A DNA stretch of 64,000 nucleotides from Terrimonas pollutisoli (lineage in GTDB: Bacteria > Bacteroidota > Bacteroidia > Chitinophagales > Chitinophagaceae). Each line of letters opens with the position of its first letter. The first letter of the stretch is position 1. Positions 7,901 to 17,097 of the stretch are shown piece after piece. A program made the position numbers and the translations under genes. The stretch covers positions 211,334 through 275,333 of the forward strand of contig NZ_JARKNA010000002.1 of assembly GCF_029360765.1 (NCBI RefSeq), in the 5' to 3' direction. The notes under the pieces were generated by a model. That model saw only the letters and a program-made list of their open reading frames with translations. It did no database searches and was not told the origin of the DNA.

Positions 7901-10900
7901 TTAAAAAATATACCGTAGACCTAGTTGTAATTGCCAGCGGGACTGAAGATCCGGACTGTCTACAAAGGTTTCTGTTTGCGACGGATCAAATTTATAAGTG
8001 GGAGCATTGCCGTTATATGATACTGTCAGCGGCTGATAATAGCCGGAGGTAGTGGCATATTGCTTTACACCCCACTCGCTGCTGATCAGGTTTCCGAAAT
8101 TGATAAAATCGAGACTGAGCTGCAGCGTTTGTTTACTTGTTGTACTGAAATTTAAATCCTGGAGTATGCGGAGATCCAATTGGCTATACCACGGTGTTTC
8201 ACCGCCATATTTTTCTGTATACTTCCCGCGGAGATCCCGCAAGTATTTGTCTTGTGAAATGAATTTTTTCAAACCTACCCGTTGTGCAGCCGCAGTTTGG
8301 GTATTGCCATTTACGTCGAGCAGAGGATCAAAACTCATGGCATCAATTTCTGCATCGGTGGGTACATACAGTAAATCATTGGAAGCAGTACCATCATTAT
8401 TAATATCGCCACCATAGACATACGCAAAGCGATTGCCCGACGTCCACGAGCTGAACAAGGAAACAGTAGTTGCCAGTTTGCCATTACTATAAAGCCATTT
8501 TTTAGATGCGGCAACTAAGAAACGATGTTTGTTTCCATATAATGAATTGGACTCAATAGCTGCATTAGCGTTGTTTAGAATAGGATTTCTGTCAAAGGCA
8601 TCGCTGGAAATTTCGGCAGAAATGGAACTGGCATCCTTAGCAATACCAAAATTATAAGCAGCCATAGCAAAAAGTCCTTTTGCAAAATTTTGTTGCGCCT
8701 GCAGCGATACATTGAATTGATAGCCTTTCTTAGTATTGGTGAAAACATAAGTGTTTGCAGCTCCCTGGTCAGCTGGCAAATAAATTTTTCTTTTATCCCC
8801 CGTTCCTGAATTCAGTGTTCCTGTTGGCGTTCCCAATTTATAATTGCGAACCATCATCGCATTTACATCTTTTGTATATGCCACATCAACCGTAAAAATT
8901 GTTCCGGAAGGTATTCTGAAATCAGTACCTACATTGGAACGCCATACTTGCGGCCATTTAAAGTCCTTGTCAGTTACGTTATAAAAAAAGCTGAATGGAT
9001 TGCCAATGTGGTTCCCAAGCCATACAAATGGGAAACGACCGGTAAAAAGACCTGATCCGCCACGAACCTGTACTGTTCTATCTCCTTTTACATCCCAATT
9101 GAAACCAATTCTGGGTGAGATCAACGGAGTTTTGGTTGGAAGTTTCGTGTTGTCCAAATCTTTGCCCACGCCGTTAGTAATGCGTCGACCGTCTTTGTCA
9201 TATAAAACCAATGGCTCATTGTTCGGCAAAGTAGGAGAACTGGCTGTTCCGCCAGCTGGCACGAATTTGAATTTATCCTTAAAATAAACAGGCATATCCA
9301 TCCGCACACCATAAGTAAGCCTGAAATTATCAGATGCCTGGAACTCATCCTGGGCATAGGCAGAAAACTGTCCAACCGTTAAATAATACCAGGTCCATTG
9401 ATTAGCTGCGGCTGCGGCTTTAGCTGTGGCCACGTCTACATCCAGGGGGTAAGCTCCAAATACATATTTGCCACTAACAGGAACGCTATCCTTAAAAACT
9501 TGAATATCTGCATCAGAAAACAGTGTAGCAGCATAACCAGTCAGGTTAAATGAGTTGCCAAATTTGAATGATTCAAATGAAGCGCCGAAGGTGAAACTAT
9601 GTTTATTCCTGTAGAGATTAAAATCATTGGTTACCTGGAATGCATCCTGATTTAACCGATTATGTATAGAAAATGGTTCATGGCCTGCGACAATATACAT
9701 CGTTCCATTCTTGGTAATATTGAGGACCGGGAATGGTGCGGAAAAAGGATTTCTTTTGTCACGAAAAGTTGTGTACACAACTCTTAATTTGTTAGCTGCG
9801 TTGCTTCCAAAGTTTGATTTCAACTCCGTACCAAATGAATGCAGCTTATTTACAATTTCATAACCGGAATTGCGAAACTGTTGCGTGATAAAATCAGGAC
9901 CACGGCGACGAATGGCACTTGGGTGAGCTGGTTTATCTTTTTTTGCATCCAGGCCATTATAGGTAAATGATAATTTATGAACCGAACTGATATTCCAATC
10001 CAGCTTAGCCAGCCATTTATAGTTGGTTTGATCATGGGTGTAACCCTGGTAGGGGCCAGTATCATAATCAAATTTGGATTTTAAAATACTGCTAACAGCC
10101 TGCAGATCGGATTCCAACACCCGGGATGTATTGGTCTTTCCTGCATTGCCACTATTCTGCGCCACGTAGCTTGAGGCTTCATCTTCCCGCTGTTCGGTTT
10201 CAAAACTTAAAAAATAAAACAGTTTATTTTTTTTAATTGCACCACCTAAAGCAAAGCCTGCTTGTAGTTGACTCAAATCAGGTACTACAAACTTTGTCTT
10301 ATTTACTTTTTTACCGGTCAGGTCCTGGTTGCGATAAAAAACATAAGCTGTTCCCGAAAATTTATTACTACCCGATTTAGTAACGGTATTTACACCTGCA
10401 CCGGTAAAGCCAGCTTGTGTTACATCATATGGAGCAAGGTTTACCTGTATCTGTTCAATAGCGTCAAGTGAAATGGGTTGTGCATTAGTTTGCCCGCCAG
10501 GGGTAGGTGCATCCAAACCAAAGGGATTGTTGAATACGGCGCCGTCTAATGAAAAATTATTGTATTGCCCGTTACGGCCGCCAAAAGACATACCATTATA
10601 AGTAGGCGAAGCAGATGGAGCCAAACGCAGATAGTCATCGGCAGACCGGCTGATGGTGGGTAATTCTTTTAATAGCCGGCTGCTGATATTAGTAGAGGCG
10701 CCGGTTCTTTTGTTGTCAAATATTTTGGCGCCGGTAGCTGTAACAGTTACACCACTCAACTCAGTAGTTTTATCCTGTAAGGTGACTTCAACAGTATTGT
10801 TGAGACCGAGTTCCAAAAAAATATTTTCTGTCACGATTGAATTATGACTGACATGATCGACGGTCACTTTATAAGGACCACCCACTCTAAGATTGGGAAC

Positions 10901-11116
10901 GGTAAAACGACCATCGGACCGGGTGATTAATACATGTTTAATACCAGCGTCGGGGTATTCTACAGTGACAGTTGCTGAGGGCAAGCCAGTACCCTTTGAA
11001 TCTTGCACCAATCCACTTAGCGTGGCGGTGGTTACTTGTGCTGAAAGATAATTGCAACAAAATACGGTTAGTCCCAGGAACAAAATCCTGGTTGAGATTT
11101 GAAAGAACTTTTTCAT
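7901..11116 (-). CDS. Oar-like TonB-dependent outer membrane receptor
   Basis: A 1071-residue outer-membrane protein. A signal peptide (about 1-26, ending LSAQ) precedes a carboxypeptidase-regulatory-like domain (TATLSGLVQDSKGTGLPSAT, to about 115). The plug domain follows (about 130-245, with GGRNGQYNNFSLDGAVFNNPF and AGVNTVTKSGSNKFSG), and then a large beta-barrel ending in the aromatic LQLGLRYIF. The domain order and the YNGLDAKKDKPAHP-type barrel match Oar/OmpA-related receptors, which take up large substrates or affect surface properties; the substrate is unknown. The gene stands alone and is divergent from the amidohydrolase at 11371. Confidence 0.9.
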   Translation of the reverse strand: MKKFFQISTRILFLGLTVFCCNYLSAQVTTATLSGLVQDSKGTGLPSATVTVEYPDAGIKHVLITRSDGRFTVPNLRVGGPYKVTVDHVSHNSIVTENIFLELGLNNTVEVTLQDKTTELSGVTVTATGAKIFDNKRTGASTNISSRLLKELPTISRSADDYLRLAPSASPTYNGMSFGGRNGQYNNFSLDGAVFNNPFGLDAPTPGGQTNAQPISLDAIEQIQVNLAPYDVTQAGFTGAGVNTVTKSGSNKFSGTAYVFYRNQDLTGKKVNKTKFVVPDLSQLQAGFALGGAIKKNKLFYFLSFETEQREDEASSYVAQNSGNAGKTNTSRVLESDLQAVSSILKSKFDYDTGPYQGYTHDQTNYKWLAKLDWNISSVHKLSFTYNGLDAKKDKPAHPSAIRRRGPDFITQQFRNSGYEIVNKLHSFGTELKSNFGSNAANKLRVVYTTFRDKRNPFSAPFPVLNITKNGTMYIVAGHEPFSIHNRLNQDAFQVTNDFNLYRNKHSFTFGASFESFKFGNSFNLTGYAATLFSDADIQVFKDSVPVSGKYVFGAYPLDVDVATAKAAAAANQWTWYYLTVGQFSAYAQDEFQASDNFRLTYGVRMDMPVYFKDKFKFVPAGGTASSPTLPNNEPLVLYDKDGRRITNGVGKDLDNTKLPTKTPLISPRIGFNWDVKGDRTVQVRGGSGLFTGRFPFVWLGNHIGNPFSFFYNVTDKDFKWPQVWRSNVGTDFRIPSGTIFTVDVAYTKDVNAMMVRNYKLGTPTGTLNSGTGDKRKIYLPADQGAANTYVFTNTKKGYQFNVSLQAQQNFAKGLFAMAAYNFGIAKDASSISAEISSDAFDRNPILNNANAAIESNSLYGNKHRFLVAASKKWLYSNGKLATTVSLFSSWTSGNRFAYVYGGDINNDGTASNDLLYVPTDAEIDAMSFDPLLDVNGNTQTAAAQRVGLKKFISQDKYLRDLRGKYTEKYGGETPWYSQLDLRILQDLNFSTTSKQTLQLSLDFINFGNLISSEWGVKQYATTSGYYQPLTVSYNGNAPTYKFDPSQTETFVDSPDLQSRWQLQLGLRYIF

Positions 11117-11370
11117 GCGGTTGTTTTTTGGTATTCTAATTTACGGAGAATTAAGCAACTGGCAGGAAGACGGGGTAACAAAAAAAATAATGCATGAATC
11201 CAATTAAATGAGTTATATTATTTATGCACTGCGACATGATAGTTTATTCTGGTATAAATACTGCATGTAATTTCTTTGGTTAAACTTCGCAATCCTTCTT
11301 CCTGGCAGATAGCTTTCTCCGATAATCGTGTTCATGACTTTTATTTATCTTCCGCACTAAAATAGTTTAC

Positions 11371-14300
11371 ATGTATCTGAAAAGGGCTACGTTCGCAGCC
11401 ATCCTGTTTTTTTCGGTGATAACTGTTATTGGGCAAGACAAAAAGGAAAAGGAAAAAAAATGGGATGTATCTAACCCGCAAGGAACTTATAAAGAAGTTT
11501 CATTTTCCGTTAATGAAGGAACCTGGATGAATTTAGATTTATCACCTGACGGAAAGGAAATTGTTTTTGACCTGCTCGGCGATATTTATAGCATGCCGGC
11601 AGCAGGCGGTGAAGCCAAAGTATTAAGAGCCGGTCATGCATTTGAAGTGCAGCCACGCTTTAGCCCGGACGGTAAAAAAATATTATTTACATCAGATGCT
11701 GGTGGTGGTGATAATATCTGGATCATGAACCGGGATGGCAGTAATGCAACACAAATCACGAAAGAGGACTTTCGCCTGCTCAACAATGCGTGCTGGGCGC
11801 CGGATGGCGAATATATCGTGGCCCGTAAGCACTTTACGTCTGGCCGTTCGCTGGGTGCCGGTGAAATGTGGTTGTATCATACCAGTGGTGGTTCAGGTTT
11901 GCAACTGACAGCGAGGAAGAATGATCAGCAGGATGTGAATGAGCCAGTATTTTCTCCTGATGGTCGTTATGTGTACTATAGTGAAGACATGTACCCGGGC
12001 GGTTTTTTTCAGTATAATAAAGATCCCAACAATCAAATTTTTGTGATCAGAAGATTTGACAGGGATAAAGGAACTATTGAAACAGTAACCGGTGGACCGG
12101 GTGGTGCTATGCGGCCTCAACTATCGCATGATGGAAAATTCTTGTCATTTATAAAAAGGGTAAGAACAAAAACCGTTTTATACCTGCGTAATCTTGAAAC
12201 AGCAGAAGAATGGCCCATCTATGATCAACTCACCAAGGATCAACAGGAGGCCTGGTCCATATTCGGACTATATACGGGCTATGCATGGACACCCGATGAT
12301 AAACAGATAGTGGTCTGGAGCAATGGCAAGATTTGGAAAGTGGATGTCAATGCGGTCAACAAGGCAACTGAAATTCCATTTACCTGCCAGGTAAAACAGC
12401 GCATTTATGATGCGGTTCGTTATCAGCAAAATATCAACCCTTTTACATTTACTGCCCGTGTTATCCGGCAGGCAGTTACATCACCTGATGGAAAATGGTT
12501 GGTGTTTAATGCCGTGGGTTATTTATGGAAAAAACAATTGCCTTCCGGAAAGCCTCAACGAATAACCACTGGTGTAGATTTTGAATTTGAGCCCGGCTTT
12601 TCTGCTGACGGCAAAACAATTTTGTATACAACCTGGAATGACTCGGCCGGTGGCGCCATTTACAAAGTGAATATGCAAGGATCTGCAAAGCCTGTCAAGA
12701 TCAGTAAAACAAAAGCCATTTATCGTACACCCGCTTTTTCACCCGATAGTAAATGGATTGTCTTTCGCAAAGAAGGCGGAAGCGATGTATTGGGTCCGGC
12801 CTATACCGCTCAGCCCGGTATTTATATAACGAATGCCGATGGTAGTGACGAAAAGTTGGTAACAGAGAAAGGGACAGATCCACATTTTAATAAAACGGGT
12901 GACCGGATCTACTATCTCGCAGGTAGCGGCATGAACAGTTGTAAACTGGATGGAGAGGATGAACGCATTCATGTAAAAAGTACTTACGGCAGCCAGTTTA
13001 CCCTTTCGCCGGACGAAAAATGGATCGCCTTTATCGATCTGTGGGAAGTATATATAGCTGCCTTTCCTAAAACAGGTAAAACACTTGATCTTGGCAGTGG
13101 CACCAAGGACTTTCCTGTGAAAATTGTTTCAAAGGATGCAGGTATCAATCTGCATTGGTCCGCTGATAATAAGAAGCTGCACTATACACTCGGCAGCCAG
13201 TACTATTCTATCAATTTGGATGAACGTTTTGAATTTATTGCCAACAAGCCTGACTCATTATTCAAGGCGCCGGAACAGGGCCTTGAAATTGGTTTGGAAG
13301 TAGAAGCAGATAAACCGAAAGGGATGCTTGCTTTTACCAATGCAAAGATCATTACGATGAAAGGTTCCGAAGTAATTGAAAATGGAACTGTGTTGGTAGA
13401 AGGCAATACAATTAAGACAATTGGTAAAAGCAGCGAGGTGCAGGTGCCTGCCAATGTCAACCAAATTGACTGCAATGGTAAAACAATCATACCTGGCTTT
13501 ATCGATGCACATGCACATGGTGGCCACTTTCGTTCGGGCATAACGCCCCAAAAACATTGGGCTTACTATGCCAATCTTGCTTATGGGGTTACTACTATGC
13601 ATGATCCTTCCGCAAACAGTGAAATGGTATTTGCGCAAAGTGAATTGATAAAAGCCGGATTGCAGACCGGGCCAAGAGTATTTTCAACCGGAACAATCTT
13701 ATACGGCGCCGATGGAAATTTTAAAGCAGTGATTAATTCCATCGACGATGCCAGGAGCGCTTTGCGAAGAACCAAAGCGTTTGGTGCATTTTCTGTAAAA
13801 AGCTACAACCAGCCAAGGCGTGAGCAAAATCAAATGATACTGCAGGCCGCCCGGGAACTGAATATGGAAGTAGTGCCGGAAGGCGGTTCATTTTTTTATC
13901 ACAATATGGCCATGATCCTCGACGGACATACCACTATTGAACATAATATACCGGTGGCTCCGTTATTTAAAGATGTTGTGGAGCTTTGGAAAAATTCGAA
14001 AACAGCTTACACGCCGACTTTGATCGTAAGTTATGCGGCTGTCAGTGGTGAATACTACTGGTACCAGCACAGTAATGTTTGGGAAAAAGAAAGACTATTA
14101 CATTTTACGCCAAGATCAGTGATTGATACAAGAAGCCGTCATCGGACCATGCTGCCTGAAGAGGAATATGATAACGGCCATATCCTGGTTTCAAAAAGTG
14201 TAAAAAAACTAATAGATGAAGGAGTGAAAGTAAATATGGGAGCCCACGGACAAATACAGGGTATCGGTGTGCATTGGGAAATATGGATGATGCAGCAGGG

Positions 14301-14628
14301 CGGCATGAGTAATCACCAGGCATTACAAACTGCAACGATAAATCCAGCCATCAGTTTAGGTTTTGATAAATGGATCGGCTCACTAGAACCCGGGAAATTA
14401 GCTGACCTCCTGGTACTGGATAAGGATCCATTGGCCGACATCCGTAATACCGAAAGTATTCGCTATACGATGGTCAACGGAAGACTTTTTGATGCAGAAA
14501 CGCTCAATGAAACTGGTAACTACAACAGGCCAAGATCGAAGTTCTATTGGGAGTTAAGCAAAAATGCGGATAGTTTTCCCTGGCACGATCAAACGGAACA
14601 GCAGGGATGTGGTTGTGGAAAACATTAA
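11371..14628 (+). CDS. Secreted propeller-amidohydrolase (TolB-like PD40 repeats plus metal-dependent hydrolase)
   Basis: 1085 residues with a signal peptide (MYLKRATFAAILFFSVITVIGQ). Residues about 50-640 carry PD40/TolB-like propeller blades (LSPDGKEIVFDLLGDIYSMP, FSPDGKKILFTSDAGGGDNIW, and others). From about residue 650 an amidohydrolase barrel follows: metal-binding HxH in IPGFIDAHAHGGH (about 713-715), then EGGSFFYH, TTIEHNIPVAP and GVKVNMGAHGQ, ending with LEPGKLADLLVLDKDPL. It should hydrolyse a C-N or related bond in the periplasm, perhaps a peptide or imide; the substrate cannot be read from the sequence. The C-terminus is Cys-rich (QQGCGCGKH). Confidence 0.88.
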   Translation: MYLKRATFAAILFFSVITVIGQDKKEKEKKWDVSNPQGTYKEVSFSVNEGTWMNLDLSPDGKEIVFDLLGDIYSMPAAGGEAKVLRAGHAFEVQPRFSPDGKKILFTSDAGGGDNIWIMNRDGSNATQITKEDFRLLNNACWAPDGEYIVARKHFTSGRSLGAGEMWLYHTSGGSGLQLTARKNDQQDVNEPVFSPDGRYVYYSEDMYPGGFFQYNKDPNNQIFVIRRFDRDKGTIETVTGGPGGAMRPQLSHDGKFLSFIKRVRTKTVLYLRNLETAEEWPIYDQLTKDQQEAWSIFGLYTGYAWTPDDKQIVVWSNGKIWKVDVNAVNKATEIPFTCQVKQRIYDAVRYQQNINPFTFTARVIRQAVTSPDGKWLVFNAVGYLWKKQLPSGKPQRITTGVDFEFEPGFSADGKTILYTTWNDSAGGAIYKVNMQGSAKPVKISKTKAIYRTPAFSPDSKWIVFRKEGGSDVLGPAYTAQPGIYITNADGSDEKLVTEKGTDPHFNKTGDRIYYLAGSGMNSCKLDGEDERIHVKSTYGSQFTLSPDEKWIAFIDLWEVYIAAFPKTGKTLDLGSGTKDFPVKIVSKDAGINLHWSADNKKLHYTLGSQYYSINLDERFEFIANKPDSLFKAPEQGLEIGLEVEADKPKGMLAFTNAKIITMKGSEVIENGTVLVEGNTIKTIGKSSEVQVPANVNQIDCNGKTIIPGFIDAHAHGGHFRSGITPQKHWAYYANLAYGVTTMHDPSANSEMVFAQSELIKAGLQTGPRVFSTGTILYGADGNFKAVINSIDDARSALRRTKAFGAFSVKSYNQPRREQNQMILQAARELNMEVVPEGGSFFYHNMAMILDGHTTIEHNIPVAPLFKDVVELWKNSKTAYTPTLIVSYAAVSGEYYWYQHSNVWEKERLLHFTPRSVIDTRSRHRTMLPEEEYDNGHILVSKSVKKLIDEGVKVNMGAHGQIQGIGVHWEIWMMQQGGMSNHQALQTATINPAISLGFDKWIGSLEPGKLADLLVLDKDPLADIRNTESIRYTMVNGRLFDAETLNETGNYNRPRSKFYWELSKNADSFPWHDQTEQQGCGCGKH

Positions 14629-14632
14629 CCCC

Positions 14633-14770
14633 AATTTTGCCGTGGCAAAATTTCTGCGAAGCAGAGACGAAAAATTGCTTTGAAGCCAATTTTTGTCAGG
14701 GTTAATCCCGACGTTTACAGTCGGGATCGTCCGTCCTAAGGGCAGATTTTGCAGCCAACTGCAAAATCTG
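14633..14770. repeat. Array of consecutive hairpins in a 140-bp spacer
   Basis: Five stem-loops follow one another with almost no unpaired DNA: 14633-14652 (AATTTTGCC/GGCAAAATT), 14653-14665 (TCTGC/GCAGA), 14666-14697 (GACnAAAAATTG/CAATTTTTGTC), 14705-14727 (ATCCCGAC/GTCGGGAT) and 14743-14770 (12-bp stem CAGATTTTGCAG with loop CCAA). No reading frame is evident. It could be a mobile palindromic element or a structured 3' UTR of the amidohydrolase mRNA. Confidence 0.7.
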
Positions 14771-14795
14771 GATTAATCTTCATCTAAACATAAAT

Positions 14796-14827
14796 AAAAG
14801 AGACTGCCTTACGAAGCAGTCTCTTTT
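14796..14827. terminator. Bidirectional terminator
   Basis: A perfect 12-bp stem AAAAGAGACTGC/GCAGTCTCTTTT with an 8-nt loop, A-rich on one side and T-rich on the other. It separates the amidohydrolase (plus) from the convergent small gene at 14854 (minus) and can serve both. Confidence 0.85.
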
Positions 14828-14853
14828 ATTTGATATATGCTGAGTGAGTATTT

Positions 14854-15144
14854 TTAAGAAAGAGAAAAACTTCCACCTAATTTGTACGGTCCGCCTTTTT
14901 CTTTAAAACATGTAAACAAAAACCGGGTGATAAATGGCATATTAATTACTTCATTATTGTCCACGATAGCAACTGTTCCGCTTATATAGGTTTCAGTTGA
15001 TGAAGTCTCAATAGCTCTAAAATTTTTTGGTACCAGCGCCTGTCCGTAACCAATATCATAACGACGATACGCCAATTTTTCTACAAAACTTTCCAGGAAC
15101 TGCGGCTGATCCAAAATCGTACTGATGAGTAAATTGTTGTTCAT
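14854..15144 (-). CDS. Small protein of unknown function, possible paralog of the next gene
   Basis: 96 residues, no signal peptide, no known motif. It ends RFLFTCFKEKGGPYKLGGSFSLS, which lines up with the end of the gene at 15285-15614 (RFFVFCTRNEMANYRVAWSCSLS); near the start, FLESFVEKLA resembles MLEDFVQQNLPA. The two may be divergent copies of one small family. It sits on the minus strand behind the terminator at 14796-14827. Function unknown; expression is likely but not certain. Confidence 0.6.
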   Translation of the reverse strand: MNNNLLISTILDQPQFLESFVEKLAYRRYDIGYGQALVPKNFRAIETSSTETYISGTVAIVDNNEVINMPFITRFLFTCFKEKGGPYKLGGSFSLS

Positions 15145-15284
15145 GGCTAAATTTTTTTTCTTTAAATCTCTTCCTATTCATTAGACGCAGTTAAAGATGT
15201 TTGGGGTACTAAAAGAATGTGAAAATTTTTAAAAATATACGTTATCGGAGGAATGATGGATTTTAAAGAATGGCTGGTGGTTGA

Positions 15285-15614
15285 TCATGATAAGGAACAA
15301 CTCCATGCCACCCGGTAATTAGCCATCTCATTCCTGGTACAGAAAACAAAAAATCTTGAGCTCACCAGAACCCTGAGACATTTTGCCTCATCCAATGAAT
15401 CAGCCATGTAAAAAATTTCTACCGGACCATTCACTGGTGTTTCTGCTGCGCAACTTTCTATTTCTTTGTAAGTAGCATTGAAGTCGCCCATTCCGGAAAG
15501 CTTGTTGGTGCAATGAGCTTTAGCAGGGAGATTTTGCTGAACAAAGTCTTCGAGCATTCTTTCATGAAAACTGGCCTTACTTTTAACGGCTGTTATTTCG
15601 GATAACCTTTTCAT
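15285..15614 (-). CDS. Small protein of unknown function, possible paralog of the previous gene
   Basis: 109 residues, soluble, with five cysteines (C35 in KAHCTNK, C55 in IESCAAE, C80, C92 and C106). The C-terminal SSRFFVFCTRN...SCSLS matches the pattern of the 96-residue protein 140 bp downstream. No family was recognised. Both are same-strand genes with ordinary base composition, so a tandem duplication followed by drift is the simplest reading. Confidence 0.6.
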   Translation of the reverse strand: MKRLSEITAVKSKASFHERMLEDFVQQNLPAKAHCTNKLSGMGDFNATYKEIESCAAETPVNGPVEIFYMADSLDEAKCLRVLVSSRFFVFCTRNEMANYRVAWSCSLS

Positions 15615-15827
15615 AATTCTAAATTTTTTACCTGCGGTTGAATTTCCTCACTGTTACTAAGCCAAACGGAATGCCAGAAAAATTTCAGGCAGATAAAATC
15701 TTTTAAACTATTCAAAGCCAATATTCATATGAAGCTGCTGTCGGCTATATGACAACAAGCCATAGGGAAAATTTCCCAACATTTTGTGAAGCTTACAATA
15801 TTTTGGAACTGAGTAGTGAGGAAAAAG

Positions 15828-16484
15828 TTAGATAGTCCATTCGTCATGGATGATGGCGATCAGCCACGCCTTATTATTTTCAGTTTGAAAAACGAGCCGC
15901 AAGGTTTTCCAGTCCATTCCGTCATATTTAGGATCAAAACCCGGAAAATAGAATTCTGTAAAGTCAGCGTTGGGATATATCACCTTCAGATTGTTTAATG
16001 AATTGCCGCTTGCCAATACTTTATTAACGGCTTGGTGGGGAGCGTTTATAAAATCTGCGTCATACACAAACTCATCGAAGTATTTATGGATGCTTAATTT
16101 AATCGGTTCACCAGATCCGTCGTGTGATCCCCATACCAATACCTTTTTCTGCTGATTGAATGTTGTCAATTGTTGGGGTAACAGGTGTTGCTGATGAATA
16201 GTATCAACAAAAGCATAGGGAGAAAAACGAATTCCCAATCCCGGGTGGACATAAGAAGACATTTTAGAAAGATCTTTTGTTTTAATAGTGGCAAGAATAT
16301 TTTTTGATAGCTGAAGCAGTAATGAATCGTTTGATGCCAGGGCAGCACTATCTTTTTTTAATTCCGGGTTAGTTACCAGGGAGTCTTTTATTTGGCCCAC
16401 AGATTTATCTTCCTGTTTTTTTGAATCCTGCTGATTACATCCAATTAAGAAAATTGTCATTAATAAAACCAGGGGATATCTCAT
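15828..16484 (-). CDS. Secreted lipoprotein of unknown function
   Basis: About 218 residues from ATG 16484. This start gives a textbook lipoprotein signal, MRYPLVLLMTIFLIGC, followed by a polar linker (NQQDSKKQEDKSVGQ). An ATG at 16559 would add 25 residues before the signal and is unlikely. The mature part (about 70-215) has SMSSYVHPGLGIRFSPYAFVD and PGFDPKYDGMDWKTLRLVFQ and ends WLIAIIHDEWTI. It resembles uncharacterised Bacteroidota proteins with a nuclear-transport-factor-like fold, but I cannot confirm the family. Confidence 0.75.
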   Translation of the reverse strand: MRYPLVLLMTIFLIGCNQQDSKKQEDKSVGQIKDSLVTNPELKKDSAALASNDSLLLQLSKNILATIKTKDLSKMSSYVHPGLGIRFSPYAFVDTIHQQHLLPQQLTTFNQQKKVLVWGSHDGSGEPIKLSIHKYFDEFVYDADFINAPHQAVNKVLASGNSLNNLKVIYPNADFTEFYFPGFDPKYDGMDWKTLRLVFQTENNKAWLIAIIHDEWTI

Positions 16485-16664
16485 CCTGCTTTTTATTTTT
16501 TTGTGTAAATCCAAATTTATCGTCTTTGCTATTTTCGCAAAGTAACTTCCGGAAGTCATCTGAACGATAGAAAATCATTCAGGAACCTCAATCTTTCCGT
16601 ATTTCAGAAAATTAGCTTCATGATTTTTTTTCCTTTATTGCACACTCGTTTGAAATCGGAATCT

Positions 16665-16805
16665 TCACGGTAGGCGTTCAAACAGCTGAATCTGCCGGTT
16701 TTTCTTGAGAAGCTGAAATGTTTTTTGATCATCACTGCCCATTAGCACCGTGTACCCGACGATATCGGTAAACATAATAGCGGCAAGCGGGCGGAATTGT
16801 GACAT
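16665..16805 (-). pseudogene. Truncated start of a class III cyclase gene (remnant A)
   Basis: Reading leftward from ATG 16803-16805 gives MSQFRPLAAIMFTDIVGYTV and continues LMGSDDQKTFQLLKKNRQ before a TGA after 46 codons. The two intact cyclases at 19746 and 21572 start the same way (LAAIMFTDIVGYTALMGDDEQKAF). Only the first metal-binding segment survives. The 290 bp between this remnant and the metallohydrolase at 17098, and the roughly 100 bp beyond its stop, hold no other recognisable gene. Confidence 0.85.
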
Positions 16806-17097
16806 AAAACGATTCGGTTGATTAAAGGTATACAAAAGTCAAAGCCTATAAAAGTTACAGACTCTAAAGGGAAGGCTGGGTAAGTTTTCAAAGAGTCAGT
16901 CAATCCAGTTTTAAAAGAACTGGCAAAATATTAAAATTATTTCTTGTCTTTTTCTGGAAAAATAGCTAAGGAAAAGATCATTTCTTTGAAAAGGTTGCTC
17001 TTAAAAATTACCTTTATACAGAAAATATCCCCCTGCCTTTTGTAAATAAATTTTATTTGTGCCCATGAATGCATTAAAATAATTGGAGGGCATCAGC

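Noticed and set aside
8052..8417. Plus-strand reading frame inside the Oar-like receptor
   Set aside because: It is the antisense of a well-supported barrel-coding region, with low-complexity composition.
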